From assembly GCA_963921825.1 (NCBI GenBank), contig OY997590.1, positions 62,362,012 through 62,426,011 of the forward strand: a stretch of DNA of 64,000 nucleotides, written 5' to 3'. Position 1 is the first letter of the stretch; the number at the start of each line of letters is the position of its first letter. Source of the stretch: Erodium maritimum (lineage: Eukaryota; Streptophyta; Magnoliopsida; Geraniales; Geraniaceae). The notes beneath the pieces were generated by a model, which was not told the DNA's origin, did no database searches, and saw only the letters and a program-made list of their open reading frames with translations. The position numbers and the translations under genes were made by a program. Positions 1-10,029 of the stretch are shown here, piece after piece.

Positions 1-369
1 GACGGCGGGTCTCGTCTTGCAGGTCCGGAGGAGCGGCATCACGTGAGATGAGAGGAACAGAGAGAGGGAGATGGGCGGCGACTGTTTTGTGGTCTACGTC
101 CGACAGCCATGAGATCCGGTTGAAGCGTGGATGGATTGAGAGGTGCGGATGAATGTGAGATATGAGAGGGGGTATTAGGGTTAGGTGAAAAATTAGTATA
201 ATTACTTATTTGCCCTTATCTTATGGAAAATTGCAAAAAGAACATAAAGAATTGGTTTAATTACAATTATGTGCCATTGATTTCATAACCATTGGATTAA
301 CTTAATCCAATGGTTTAAAATTATGTAACAATTAACAAAATAGGGAAGTGGTAACACTTGAAAGCTTAC
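1..369. other. Unassigned flank, no gene supported
   Basis: The first 180 bases are G-rich and the rest is AT-rich. I followed the minus strand from the ATG near position 111; it closes after about 22 codons. A telobox-like TTAGGGTTAG lies near 176. This could be the edge of a gene or another repeat outside the window, but nothing here supports a coding call. Confidence 0.4.
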
Positions 370-371
370 CC

Positions 372-421
<50 letters not shown>
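370..421. repeat. (CT)n/(TA)n microsatellite
   Basis: A short CT run passes into an alternating TA run of about 36 bases, with one C interruption. It directly abuts the left end of the Mutator-like element at 422. A second TA run (1989-2000) and a third (about 2695-2713) flank the right end and the neighbouring element, so TA arrays mark the insertion sites. Confidence 0.9.
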
Positions 422-892
422 GGGAGGCTTTCACGTGCGAACCCCTCTTAAAATGCGAATCTGCGAACTCAACAACAACATGACACGTGTCGCGCTTAGA
501 AATGTTCATCTTTTTTTCCCCACCAAGTTTATTAATTTAATTTTTCCCGCTTCGTTTCAACTCTGATTTAATTTTTGTTTGCACCAATATTCTTATTTTT
601 TTAAGAGCTTTCTAACAAGTAGTGGATTGCATATATTTTGATGTGTTTTTGAATACGTGTGTGGATGTGTGAATATGAGTGCGAAAAAGTGTGATGTGTT
701 TTGCAAATTTAGTGTATATGGTTTGCGGATTTAGTGTATATGGTTTGCAGATTTAGTGTATATGGTTTGCGGATTTAGTGTATATGGTTTGCGAATTTAG
801 TGTGTTTTGCAAATTTAGTGTATATGGTTTGCGGATTTAGTGTATATGGTTTGCGGATTTAGTGTATATGGTTTGCGAATTTAGTGTAATTT
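422..892 (+). repeat. Left long terminal inverted repeat
   Basis: This arm pairs with 1493-1988 in inverted orientation. Shared blocks, in order from the outside, are the GTGCGAACC end, a GACACGTGTCGCGC / GCGCGACACATG segment, the TTTCGTTTCAACTC block, the AACAAGTAGTGGATTGCATA block and the minisatellite. Small substitutions and indels between the arms indicate some age. Confidence 0.85.
705..892 (+). repeat. 22-bp subterminal minisatellite, left arm
   Basis: About nine units are built on TTTAGTGTATATGGTTTGCG, with variant bases GCGGA, GCAGA, GCGAA and GCAAA. Shorter units lack the TATATGG part. The same array occurs inverted at 1493-1712. Subterminal repeats in Mutator-like and hAT-like elements are commonly transposase-binding arrays; that role here is inference. 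Confidence 0.9.
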
Positions 893-972
893 TCACACTA
901 AATTTGCTTGCTATATATATTGTATATTGTTAAGCATTTCTTTGGGTGACAAGGGTTCAATTATTATCAACC

Positions 973-1420
973 ATGGAGAATGTAAGTGAATTGATGCTTA
1001 CCCACATAATGTATTACATATTCAGAATTTGGTTCTTCCATGAATGATGAAGAGCTTCTTCACTTTTCAATTTCTGGTACTTGATAATTGAGTAAGTTAT
1101 CTCTCTATGATTGGAATTATGTTGTTGTAGGGAGAAGAAACTGGTGGCAATGTAAAGAAGCAATTGGCAAAATTATTTAAAATGTCTCTTCAAGAAACAG
1201 TCTTAGATGAGGCTTGATTAGAACCTTTTGATTACTGTTTGCACAAGAAAGTTTGGGGATTACCAATGGTATTTGTTTCGGAACCTATATATAGTATTAA
1301 TAAGTTTCAGTGTTTGCATTAAGAAATTATGTTTGGTTCTATTTTAATTTCATGCAATATGTATGTATTGGTTATTAGTTGATATACTAATTACACAGTA
1401 ACAATGCCATGGGCCTATTC
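973..1420 (+). pseudogene. Captured arginyl-tRNA synthetase 5' exons
   Basis: Three exon pieces with consensus splice sites are visible. Exon 1 (973-981) reads MEN and is followed by the donor GTAAGT. Intron 1 (982-1130) ends TTGTTGTAG. Exon 2 (1131-1268) reads GEETGGNVKKQLAKLF, then LEP, and after a one-base shift KFGDYQ. Intron 2 (1269-1398) starts GTATTT and ends ACACAG. Exon 3 begins at 1399 and completes the split Cys codon to read CNNAMGL. In plant cytosolic arginyl-tRNA synthetase the N-terminal region has this pattern: a KQLAKLF-like helix, VEPLV, then KFGDYQCNNAMGLW. The gene attaches arginine to tRNA-Arg. This copy is broken by an in-frame TGA (1218-1220) and the shift, and homology fades after about 1420. 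Retained introns show capture from genomic DNA rather than mRNA. Confidence 0.85.
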
Positions 1421-1492
1421 CATTGCAATTCAACAATATGTCTTCAGAAATAAACGTGAAGATCTAATAGTAGTCAACTAAAAATAAATTCG

Positions 1493-1712
1493 CAAACCAT
1501 ATACACTAAATTCGCTAACCATATACACTAAATCCGCAAACCATATACACTAAATCCGCAAACCATATACACTAAATCCGCAAACCATATACACTAAATT
1601 TGCAAAACACACTAAATTCGCAAACCATATACACTAAATCCGCAAACCATATACACTAAATCCGCAAACCATATACACTAAATCCGCAAACCATATACAC
1701 TAAATTTGCAAA
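1493..1712 (-). repeat. 22-bp subterminal minisatellite, right arm
   Basis: About ten inverted units (AAACCATATACACTAAATCC) mirror the left array. Copy number and the order of unit variants differ slightly between arms, so the arrays have changed independently since the arms formed. Confidence 0.9.
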
Positions 1713-1988
1713 ACACATCACACTTTTCGCACTCATATTCACACATCCACACACTTATTCAAAAACACATCAAAATATATGCAATCCACTACTTGTTAGA
1801 AAGCTCTTGAAAAAATAAGAATATTGGCGCAAGAAAAATTGAAATCGGAGTTGAAACGAAACAGGAAAAATCGAATTAATAAACTTGATTATAAATAAAA
1901 GAGCATTTTCTGAGCGCGACACATGCCGCAATCTGGTTGAGTTCGCATGTTCACACCGTAATTCATGGTTCGCACCTGATTGCTCTCC
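1493..1988 (-). repeat. Right long terminal inverted repeat
   Basis: This is the reverse-complement partner of 422-892. It starts inside with the inverted minisatellite (CACTAAATCCGCAAACCATA units) and ends at GCTCTCC just before the TA run at 1989-2000. Confidence 0.85.
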
Positions 1989-2000
1989 TATATATATATA

Positions 2001-2694
2001 GGAGGGCTATCAAGTACAAACCAATTCTTAGATAGGAACATAGAACCAATCCACACCTTCCAATATAGAAGATCTATGACCCATAATTTTCAGAAATTAT
2101 ACATGTAAAATTGGTTCAGCGCATCTGTATGGGGTAGTTTTGGAATTGGCTGCGATTTTCGTTTTCTTTTTCACCAAGTTTACTATTTTGATCTTTCCCG
2201 CTTTGTTTCAACTCTGATTTAATTTTTTCTTGCGCCAATAATTTTCTTTTTCCAAGACCTATCTATCAAGTAGCATATTGAATATACTTAACTGCCCACG
2301 TGGGCAGTTAAATATATAAAACACTGCACCTTATTGTGCAAGCTACGAACTCACCAGATGCTGACACGTGGGCGCGCGCGCACGTGGTACTGATAGTTAT
2401 CATAGCACGGTGGTGGTAGTTTAGTACACACAGTGCTGATAGGTTAGTTCAAAATGTGCTGATATCAACCTATCAGCACGTTTTGTTACTAAATTATCAG
2501 CACCGTGCTATGTAAACCATCAGTACTCGCGCTGCGCGCGTGGTCAACATGTGCTACTGTGCGTGCAGAGGCGCGCGCGAAGTGGCCACGTGTCAGCATC
2601 GCGCGCGCTCTGATGACGTCATCTTGGCTGCATCCTGTGGCTTAGATTGGTTTGTAGTTTGCACGATAAGGATGGTTTTTACTGGATAGCTACC
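2001..2694. mobile_element. Second Mutator-like MITE, related to the first
   Basis: This 694-bp element lies between TA runs. Its left end GGAGGGCTATCAAGTACAAA pairs with the reverse complement of its right end (GGTAGCTATCCAGTAAAAACC). Both arms share an ACAAACCAATC block. The segment 2168-2290 (TCTTTCCCGCTTTGTTTCAA and following) is closely similar to 537-640 of the first element, so the two belong to one family. No coding capacity is seen. The interior is a nested palindrome. Confidence 0.7.
2360..2597. repeat. Nested three-tier palindrome
   Basis: Three perfect inverted pairs are stacked around one centre. The outer pair is GCTGACACGTGG (2360-2371) and CCACGTGTCAGC (2586-2597). The middle pair is ATAGCACGGTG (2402-2412) and CACCGTGCTAT (2501-2511). 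The inner pair is GTGCTGATAGGTT (2433-2445) and AACCTATCAGCAC (2467-2479). CG-rich CGCGCG tracts flank the outer pair. The transcript could fold into a long hairpin, a typical small-RNA source; that is inference. Confidence 0.85.
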
Positions 2695-2712
2695 ATATAT
2701 ATATATATATAT

Positions 2713-4314
2713 ATCTTCTTAGCTCCCGTAGTCCAATCGTAAACGTCCAAATATAAATATCATCGTTGGCAATATAATAAAGCGGCTTTCGTATTACTTA
2801 ATTGTTGGAGTAATATATCATGTGTGTTTCCGATCTATGCCTATCATAAGGATAGATACATAGATGAGGTCCCTAGTCAAAAGTATTCACTAGAAGCGAC
2901 TAGTATGAAAGATGACTCTTCATGGCTTACGTTCCATTGATCAATTGAATGGGTTCCTGGAGTCTGATCATAGATATCATGTAGGACATGATATTGAACA
3001 AACCGAACTGAATATGTTCCATAGATTAAGTCATGAACATATTCAGAGTCGTAGCTTATCAGGTGTTCCCCATTGCTCCTATTTGGATATTTTGTAATCG
3101 TGGTGCCTTTTTATTTTTTGGCTTTCTCCTCCTCGAAGATTGTCCTTGAATAAGATTTCTCTAGCGCTTATCCAAAAAACTTAGTTTGACCTGAAAACCT
3201 AACGTTGCACCGTGACTAGGATTTCATAACGGCTAGGATTGGCTTGGGGAATGACTGCATGAGTGACACGAGAGACGGGTAAAGGATTTATCCCTCATAC
3301 TACAGTATGAGTAACATATCTGGTTCACGGCTGCTTGATCGAGAGTGTCTGAAAGAAAAGCATGTCCATGCACATGATACTGGGTATCATACATTCAGTT
3401 ATCTCACATATCAAGGAATAGTGATTGAGGACGATAAGGATGACGACTTTGTGCCTTATCTCAATCAGGATATCGGAGATAAAAGGATAATGACAAGGAC
3501 GACAGAAAGGTCAGAATCGATAAGCTAAACTAAGTATTATTAGTTGCCCATAGGGTAAGATTAAGTAAAGTGAGACTTTACGTTGATCTTACCGACATGC
3601 GTATACCTAAGGGTCACACCAAAGGTTTGTAAATTCGATAAGAATGCAACGTAGCTTCGCTTGGAAGGGGTCATGTCGGGAATTTCCATAGTGGACGACT
3701 AGGACATGATAAGCTCGACATGGGATCTCTTGGAGAAGCCCATGGCCGGCCCATATAGCCTAGGCCCAACAAGAACCAAAGGAAAAAGGTTGACTAAGTA
3801 GTATTGTTGATCAAACTGGGTTGGACCCACTTTCCACTAATTAATAAACTAACATAATATATTAAGTCCACCTTGCATTTTTGCATTGACACTGGGCTCT
3901 TGATGAGAATTAACTGAGATGACAAAATCCACTTAACTAAACATGCAAGAGTGTTGGCATTTCAATACATGCAAGGACTTGGAAATTTTGGACAACAAAT
4001 TCATCTTCTCTCCCACCTTGGTTGAACACCCCTTGGAGGATCAAGCTCCATTGTTGCATGTTCTTGAGTCTACAAACTCAAGAAATACGTCGTATTTGAT
4101 TCCGTGAAGAATACGTAGGCTTCCAAGGGGCTCAAGCCATCTAAAGTTTGGTGTTCTGCTTCTCAATTCTCATCGAAACAAGAAGGTAATGCACACAAAC
4201 TCTTGCTGAATTTTCTGTCTTGTTTTTCAATAATTGGTAGCTTCTTCTCGAGTGATTTATTGTTAATTTCCGCTGTGTTTCATGTTTCTTTGTCCACGAC
4301 CTCGAGACCCAAAA
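2713..4314 (+). repeat. 5' LTR of copia element D
   Basis: The left edge is recognised by alignment to the young LTRs (GTAGTCCAATCGTAAACGTCC against GTAGTTCAATCCTAAATGTCC), so the exact start is uncertain by several bases. It ends CTCGAGACCCAAAA just before the primer site. It is about 1600 bp long against 1688 bp in A, B and C, with many substitutions and a different 3' third. Confidence 0.8.
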
Positions 4315-4315
4315 A

Positions 4316-4327
4316 TGGTATCAGAGC
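4316..4327 (+). promoter_or_regulatory. Primer binding site of element D
   Basis: TGGTATCAGAGC is complementary to the 3' end of initiator tRNA-Met, the usual primer of plant copia elements. It lies one base after the LTR end. Confidence 0.9.
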
Positions 4328-4564
4328 TTGACTACCAACGAGAATTAAAAGAGCTGAAAATTTTCAGTTTTGGAGCTGATTTTTTCCAACGTCTTTCTAG
4401 AAATTTTATTAAAGTGTTGTTTTTTGCACTTTAACCTTTTAATTTCAAGTTTTTGCATGTTTGTGTGTGTACTTGTTTGATAACATGATTTACATACTGT
4501 AAAACCCACCTCGTTTTAGAACGGTATTATTTTGGTAAATTGAAACATCGGGGTTGGTTTCTGT

Positions 4565-4588
4565 AAAAAAAAAAAAAAAAAAAAAAAA
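4565..4588 (+). repeat. A24 homopolymer inside LTR E
   Basis: A run of 24 A sits 67 bases into the LTR. It is too close to the LTR start to be a polyadenylated-transcript tail, so it is more likely slippage expansion. Confidence 0.9.
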
Positions 4589-4697
4589 TACAGGGTCGGA
4601 TCAGGGCAGGCCTGACCCAACTGAAGTAGATTGGGCCGGAAAGCCCAAAATCCAGCCGAGGCCCATTAAGTTTCGGCCTGCACTTAAATAGGCTTCT

Positions 4698-4713
4698 AGG
4701 GTTTCGAAACCCT
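4698..4713. promoter_or_regulatory. Palindromic telobox near putative TSS
   Basis: AGGGTTTCGAAACCCT is a perfect 16-bp palindrome of two teloboxes (AAACCCT), about 10 bases after the TATA-like TTAAATA. Teloboxes near start sites are known in plant promoters of translation-related genes; a promoter role here is inference. Confidence 0.5.
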
Positions 4714-6599
4714 CATTCTCAGCAGCCTCCTTCTCTCGTTCCTCTCCCTTTCGTCTCTCTCTCTTCGCGCAGAGTCGCCGCCCGCCACCCATCTCCGAGC
4801 TCCTGCGCAGCCCACTCCCGATCTCCCCTCACCTTCTCCCTCTTCTGCTTCGAATCCCCATCCCCGACCTTCTTCTTCTTCGTCCACTCCGTCGCCGGCC
4901 ACACCACCGTCTTCGCCTCCTCTCGCCACGCTCAGCCCCGCCTCTTCCTTCTTCAAGCCAAACCACGACCGAGCTCCTCCCGACCCCGTCCTCTCTGCTT
5001 CGCCGTTCCGGTCGCCATCACCGGACACACCTCGCATCTCCGACCTCCCTCTCCTCTCCCGTTCCCGACCCTCTCCCTCCTCTAGTTCGAGACCCCTCTC
5101 CCCACGACCACTCCGCCGTCCCGAGCCCGCCGTCCGAGCCCGCCGTCCCGAGCCCGAGCTCGCCGTCCCGAGCCCGAGCTCGTCCTCCCCGACCATCCTC
5201 TCCCGTCTCCCTTCCCCTCGTCGCCGTCCGCACGGCCGGCAAGCTCAGCCGAGCCACCACCGCCACCGTTCCTTTCTCTACGGTTAGGCCCCGGCCGACG
5301 CCGCCCTCGCCGGCGGCCGACCGTTTCGAAACCGAACCCTTAGTTTTTCCCGTTTTCGATTTCTGTTAATTTTGGGTTTGTTGAAACAATCCTTGTATCT
5401 GTGGGTTGTTCGAAACGGACTAGAACCGAGATTTTTGTTAAAAGAAAATTAAACATTAAACGAGTTGGATCTGTTGAAATTGAATAATATTGGGTTAAAC
5501 CTACTAATGGAACGGTTTAATATTTGGAACGGTTTAATATTTGGAATGGTTTAATATTGGATCGGTTTTTAAAGTAAAAAGGGAATTAATTGAATCAAAA
5601 TCAGTTTATAATAAAAGATGGTTTCAGATATGTTTTGGTGGACATCGAAATCACGGTTTTGGAAAGAAAAGGGTTGTAAAATGGAAAATCAAATCTAAGG
5701 AAAAAGGTTTTAAAATGAAAGGGAATTAAAAGCGTTTCGGTTTTAAAAAACGGTTTAAATCGAGGAGTTGTGAATCTAAGTTGTAAACGGGATTTAGGGA
5801 CGGTTGTTCAAAAACCGAACCTAATTCATTTTGGGCTCAAAAGACCGGATCAGAAACAGATTTGAAATCAAAAGGGAATTTGATTTAAAATAAAAACCGT
5901 TCTGTTTTGATAAAGGGTTATTAATCGGATTTGGGGACGACTTTGGAACTCTGGGTAAAATGAACTGCTATTTGGGTTTAAAGGGGAACAAAAGCGGACC
6001 GCTGAGTCGAACCTCGGGATTCGTGCATTGGGACCGTGCCTCGCATGCACCGGTTTCGGTGCTCGGGTACTCGAACCCGATTCGCCGTGAACCCGCTTTT
6101 ATCCCGCTCGAGTTTAAGGGACAACTGTCGGTTGTGAACTGGATTAATCGTGATCGTTACATTAACCTAAGAACCGCCTCTAATTATGGCTTTCGTGTTA
6201 TCTTTAGAGTCCGGCTTCGATCGAAGTGAAGCTCGGAGGTAGCGAGACAGAACGTCAGCAGCTAGGAAGCGTAGCGGTTGCTCTTCAGTTGAGGTAGGGA
6301 AAAGTAGCCGGATCTCGGCCCTGACTAGAGAAAGTTAACAGTAGAATTGCATGTGACACCGGGGTGTCGTGGGTTGAATAGGTTTGTTTAAATGTTAGAA
6401 AAGCATGATACGGGATTGTAGCGTTTATGAGAAAAGCATGTGACACTTAGTAGTGTCGTAGGATCAGAGGACTTAGCGATAACTGTTTACTGGAGGCATA
6501 TGACCATGCCCGGAGGTTGTTTGTGAAACTAGCGATCTTAGGACTGTTGGAGGCATCGATTATGCCGGAGGTTGTTGTGCGTTAATTGTTGTTGTGCTT

Positions 6600-6850
6600 G
6601 GGTGGCCATGAGAGCCCGTGTCTTACTGTTGATGTCTTGAGTGGCAGTGAGTGCCGTGGGGTTGTTGAACCCGAGTCTTGACTATTGGTGGTTTTGAGTG
6701 GCCGCGAGTACCTGTGGGGGTCGTTGACCCGTGAGTCATGGTTGGTGTATTTTGGGAGGCCGTGAGTGCCTGTGGGGCTGTTGAGTCCGCGTTTTAGGGT
6801 TGGTATCTTGGGTGGCCATGAGTGCCTGTGGAGTGCTGAACTTGTGTTAT
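6600..6850 (+). repeat. Degenerate minisatellite in LTR E
   Basis: About six units of roughly 36-65 bases are built on GGTGGCCATGAGAGCCCGTG and TTGAGTGGCCGTGAGTGCC. The same unit, inverted, is greatly expanded in LTR F (14165-15050). Confidence 0.75.
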
Positions 6851-7136
6851 TGCTGTTTGTTGAACTGTGCTTGTGATTGTGATTGTGGTTACCTGAGGTT
6901 GTGGGCCCGCTTCATTAAACGGGGGTCCTCGATCACACGCGTCTGCACGTTCAGACGAGGTAGGGGGCCCGCCTGTCAGTAAAGGGGTCCTGGCCGCGCG
7001 TGTGTGGTTCGGTGGTTGTGAGTGTGATAGGTTGACAGTCTGATCCGACTTTGTGTCGAGGAAATGCGACAGGTCGACCGCCTGACCACGTCTATGATCG
7101 GTAAAGGGCGTGAGGGAGGCTACTGAGCAGCTGGTT

Positions 7137-7218
7137 TGCGATCCTTTGTGATCTTGTTTTGTGTGCGATCCTTTGTGATCTTGTTTTGTGTGCGATCCTT
7201 GGTGATCTTGTTTGGTGT
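7137..7218 (+). repeat. 27-bp triplicate in LTR E
   Basis: Three adjacent copies of GCGATCCTTTGTGATCTTGT plus a 7-base tail are present. LTR F carries two copies of the inverted unit (about 13767-13830), so copy number varies between family members. Confidence 0.85.
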
Positions 7219-8743
7219 TGCGTAGTTTCCTTTGAGTCCTTGGAAGAGGTCGTGATCGTTGTGTCGTGTCTACTTACGTGTTTGAATGTCGCGTCCCGAG
7301 TTCGGTTTACTGAAATTGGGGCGTGACACATACTTCCATGTGGACTTAATGCATGAAAATTGTGATTTTCAAACTAAAATCAAATCTAATTTTTTTTGGA
7401 CAGTTTAATTATTGGAGTCACGAGACCGGGATTCTTGGAGAGCCGATCCCGTGACCAGGCGAAGCTCTGTTGGATGGAGGTAGGCCGAGTCATGACTATT
7501 GGATAGTCAGAACGCCGTGGATAAACCGTTTGGTGAGTTGTGACGTGTTTGGAACCGTCATGATGAGCCCCAAAATTGAACGTTCAAAAAATTTAGTCTT
7601 AAAACGGTTTGGATAAACCGAGCAGTAATTTTCAAAACTTGTAATTAATTAAAATCAATCATAACACTTGCACGGTGTACGTAATAGCCCCGAGTAGTTT
7701 AATTTATCGTTTTTCTCGGCCTGCGTGTCGATAGTTTTAGCGTGTAATTATTCTTATCAAAGCGTGGTTGTCGTACCACTTGTTTGTAATAATTACTATT
7801 TCCCGACCTGCGAGTCGTGTATTTAATTGTAACCGCTAAAGTCGACTTGGAGTCAGTGGATCTCGAGAGGCCAATGTGAGATCGCAGGAAACGGCTTGGA
7901 GTTGGTGGACATTAAGAGGCGAGTTGGAGGCCCACATATCGACTTGAGGTCGGAGAAGCTCAAGACCGGGTTGGGATAGTTTTGGGGCTATGACGTACAT
8001 GTTTACTTGATTAATGCTTGGTTTAATTATGCATGGTTTTATGGCTAGAATGCATGCTTAGATTTAATTACCAAACGAATCACCTCACATGCAAAGATAA
8101 AATCGGTTTTAATTGTTTGTTTGTGAGCCCTTGAACCGTCTTTACAATAAGTGTAGTAGACGGGTTCGAAGGAAGAATTAGATTGGATGTACTTGGAGGC
8201 ATCATTACATTTGGAATGTAGTTGATGTCCTCATTGCATCTAGGATGTGCCAAAAGTTTAAACATGACCGGACAAGTAAAAACGGGTCATTTCCGATACC
8301 TCCCAATTCTCAACAGCTTACTACTTCCCCGTCCTATGGGTGTGATACGCCTTAGCGGAGCATACATGAGGAGACGTTATAGTATGTTTGGACGACATAT
8401 GTCAGTGTCATGCGGCTTAGCGGAGCACCTAAATAGTGACGAGCCATAGTTGAAAATTTGTGGACCCGACTACGATACTCAACCTGAGGTTGAGCTAGGG
8501 TATCAGATAGGGTAAGCATGTACATGAGTACATACCCTAGCCAAGAGTCGCATTAGAAGTGATTAGATGGAATCCTACCTACATAGCTCGATTAAGTGGT
8601 GAGCCTTAGTTCAGCTTAATCAGGTGAATCAAGGATCTTGGTTTTAGATTCTAAAGGTTTAGAATCGATTGTCGGTGTTCAAACTTGATCTTCATAAAAT
8701 TCATTCAGTTTACTGATTGAATTTTGTCTGTCGTGAATATCAA

Positions 8744-9396
8744 ATGGAAAATACATCAGTATTCAATGGTAGTTTGTCACTAAAACCCATTCTTGACAAG
8801 GTCCAGCTTAATGGAACAAACTACCTAGACATGGACAGAAGCTTGAGGATAGTCCTCAAATTAGAACGCAAGGAATATATCATAAACCAGGCTTTCCTTG
8901 AGGAGCCAGCTAATAACGCTTCAAGGGTCGTTAAGGATGCATACCTAAAGCACCTAAGCGACGCCATTGATATAGCGTGTATTATGCTGGGCTGCATAGA
9001 GTCTAATCTCCAGGAGAAGTTCATGGAGTACTCTGAGGATCCGTGTACTTTGATGGGGGTCATAAAAGGCATGTTCAAGGAAAGGGAATGTATCGAAAGG
9101 TTCAATTTCCTAAATAAACTTCTCTCCTGAAAAATGTCAACGAGAGCTCCGTGGGTCCTCATGTCCCAAAGATGAAGGGGCATCTCGAACATCATAATAG
9201 ACCGGGTCTTAAGATTGAAAACGTGATGGCAGCGAACGTTGTTTTGTGTTCTCTTCCTCGTGCGTATGGTGGGTTTGTAATGAACTACCACATGCATGAT
9301 ATGGACAAGACCATCTCAGAGTTGCACAACATGATGGTAACTACTGAAAAGAGCGTCAGGGATCAGGGATCCAAGGATGTTATGATGGTTAGCTAG
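8744..9396 (+). pseudogene. Gag of copia element D, broken
   Basis: The ATG at 8744 matches the gag start of the young copia elements (MENTSVFNGSLSLK against MANSANINSLSLK). The frame runs to 9130 with the LNGTNYLDM block and an acidic/helical region. It then resumes at 9151 with MHDMDKTISELHNMM, which corresponds to the second half of the UBN2-type Gag domain. Gag would form the virus-like particle. The stop at 9128-9130 and a shift make it non-functional. This copy contains roughly 410 bases (about 8893-9310) that elements A, B and C lack. Confidence 0.75.
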
Positions 9397-9726
9397 GGAA
9401 TCAGTTTCAAGAGTAAGGGAACTGTTAGTGGCAAGGGCAAGGCCCCTATGCACTTGACATGGAAGATAAGGCATCCGAAGCGTCCAAACCCTCCTAGGAC
9501 CGAGGAGTTCTCAAGGAATGGGAAGGAGATCGAGAATGTCTATTTCTACTGTCAATAGCCTGATCACTGGAATCAAGTTTGCAGGAAGTTTCTGGATGAT
9601 CTAAAGAAGGGCAGTGAGACTGCACATTCATCAGGTATTTACTTTATAGAGCTAAATCTCACTACTTCCAAAGATTCATGGGTATTGGATACCGGGGCTG
9701 AATCTCACATTTGCACTAATGTGTAG
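9397..9726 (+). pseudogene. Nucleocapsid and protease region of D
   Basis: A degraded CCHC knuckle lies near 9535-9590 (FYC, stop, PDHWNQVC). After a single KKGSETAHSSG linker comes the aspartic protease start WVLDTGAESHICTN, with the catalytic DTGA at 9688-9699. The protease would cut the Gag-Pol polyprotein. Stops (for example TAG at 9556 and just after CTNV) break the frame. The intact DTGA contrasts with DTM in the younger elements. Confidence 0.7.
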
Positions 9727-10029
9727 TGGCTGGAAGGTAGGAGAAGATTGAAGAAGGACGAGGTGGACCTTAGAGTGGCAACAAGACCAGAGTTGTGTCG
9801 AATGTTGTAGGATCCATTAGTCTTCTTTTGCCAAGTGGGCTAGTTTTTGTATTGAACAATGTATATTGTGTACCTACTTTTAATAGGAACATTGTATCTA
9901 TTTCTTTGTTGGATATGGAAAGATATAAGTTTAATGTTGGAAATGGGATTTTCAATATTTTATGCTAGTGCCAAATTGGTTTGAGGATTGTACATATTGG
10001 ATATGGATAACAATGTCTCAAGCTCAATA

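Larger units (their letters stand above)
422..1988. mobile_element. Pack-MULE-like element carrying gene exons
   Basis: This 1567-bp non-autonomous DNA element has terminal inverted repeats of nearly 500 bp. The left end GGGAGGCTTTCACGTGCGAA matches the reverse complement of the right end (GGAGAGC..TCAGGTGCGAACC). The match continues inward through the sequence near 530-640 and into a 22-bp minisatellite present in opposite orientation on the two arms. The unique centre (893-1492) holds three exon pieces of arginyl-tRNA synthetase with their introns. No transposase is encoded. Long TIRs plus a captured genomic gene piece fit the Pack-MULE class. Both ends lie in TA arrays, so a 9-bp target duplication cannot be read. 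A foldback element of another superfamily is the alternative. Confidence 0.75.
4498..7328 (+). mobile_element. Solo Ty3/gypsy LTR (E)
   Basis: This 2831-bp LTR begins TGTAAAACCC and ends TTGGGGCGTGACA. It is flanked by the 5-bp duplication catac (4493-4497 and 7329-7333). There is no internal region, so it arose by recombination between two LTRs. Its 3' end (CGCGTCCCGAGTTCGGTTTA onward) matches the reverse complement of the start of LTR F at 13286. A TATA-like TTAAATA lies at 4684, followed by a very CT-rich, GC-rich tract (4730-5270) that looks like a transcribed 5' leader. The open frames on the minus strand there are by-products of composition. Confidence 0.92.
4328..8743 (+). other. Leader of element D, split by an LTR
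   Basis: Outside the solo LTR (4498-7328), the leader parts 4328-4497 and 7334-8743 are untranslated sequence. They match the leader of young element C, for example the CGAGACCGGGATTCT block near 7422 and the CGGAGCA direct repeats near 8356-8427. No gene is seen. Confidence 0.7.

Noticed and set aside
705..1712. Possible CRISPR-like array because of regular 22-bp units
   Set aside because: The units are contiguous without unique spacers, occur inverted on two TIR arms, and the genome is a plant nuclear genome.
4565..4588. A24 run as the tail of a retroposed transcript
   Set aside because: It lies 67 bases inside an LTR with intact ends and target duplication, so it belongs to the LTR.
4696..5196. 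166-codon minus-strand frame rich in Gly, Glu and Arg
   Set aside because: It lies in the GC-rich, pyrimidine-rich leader part of solo LTR E. The composition alone produces the open frame, and no domain is recognisable.
8821..9297. 158-codon minus-strand frame
   Set aside because: It is an antisense shadow of the copia gag region at 8744-9396.
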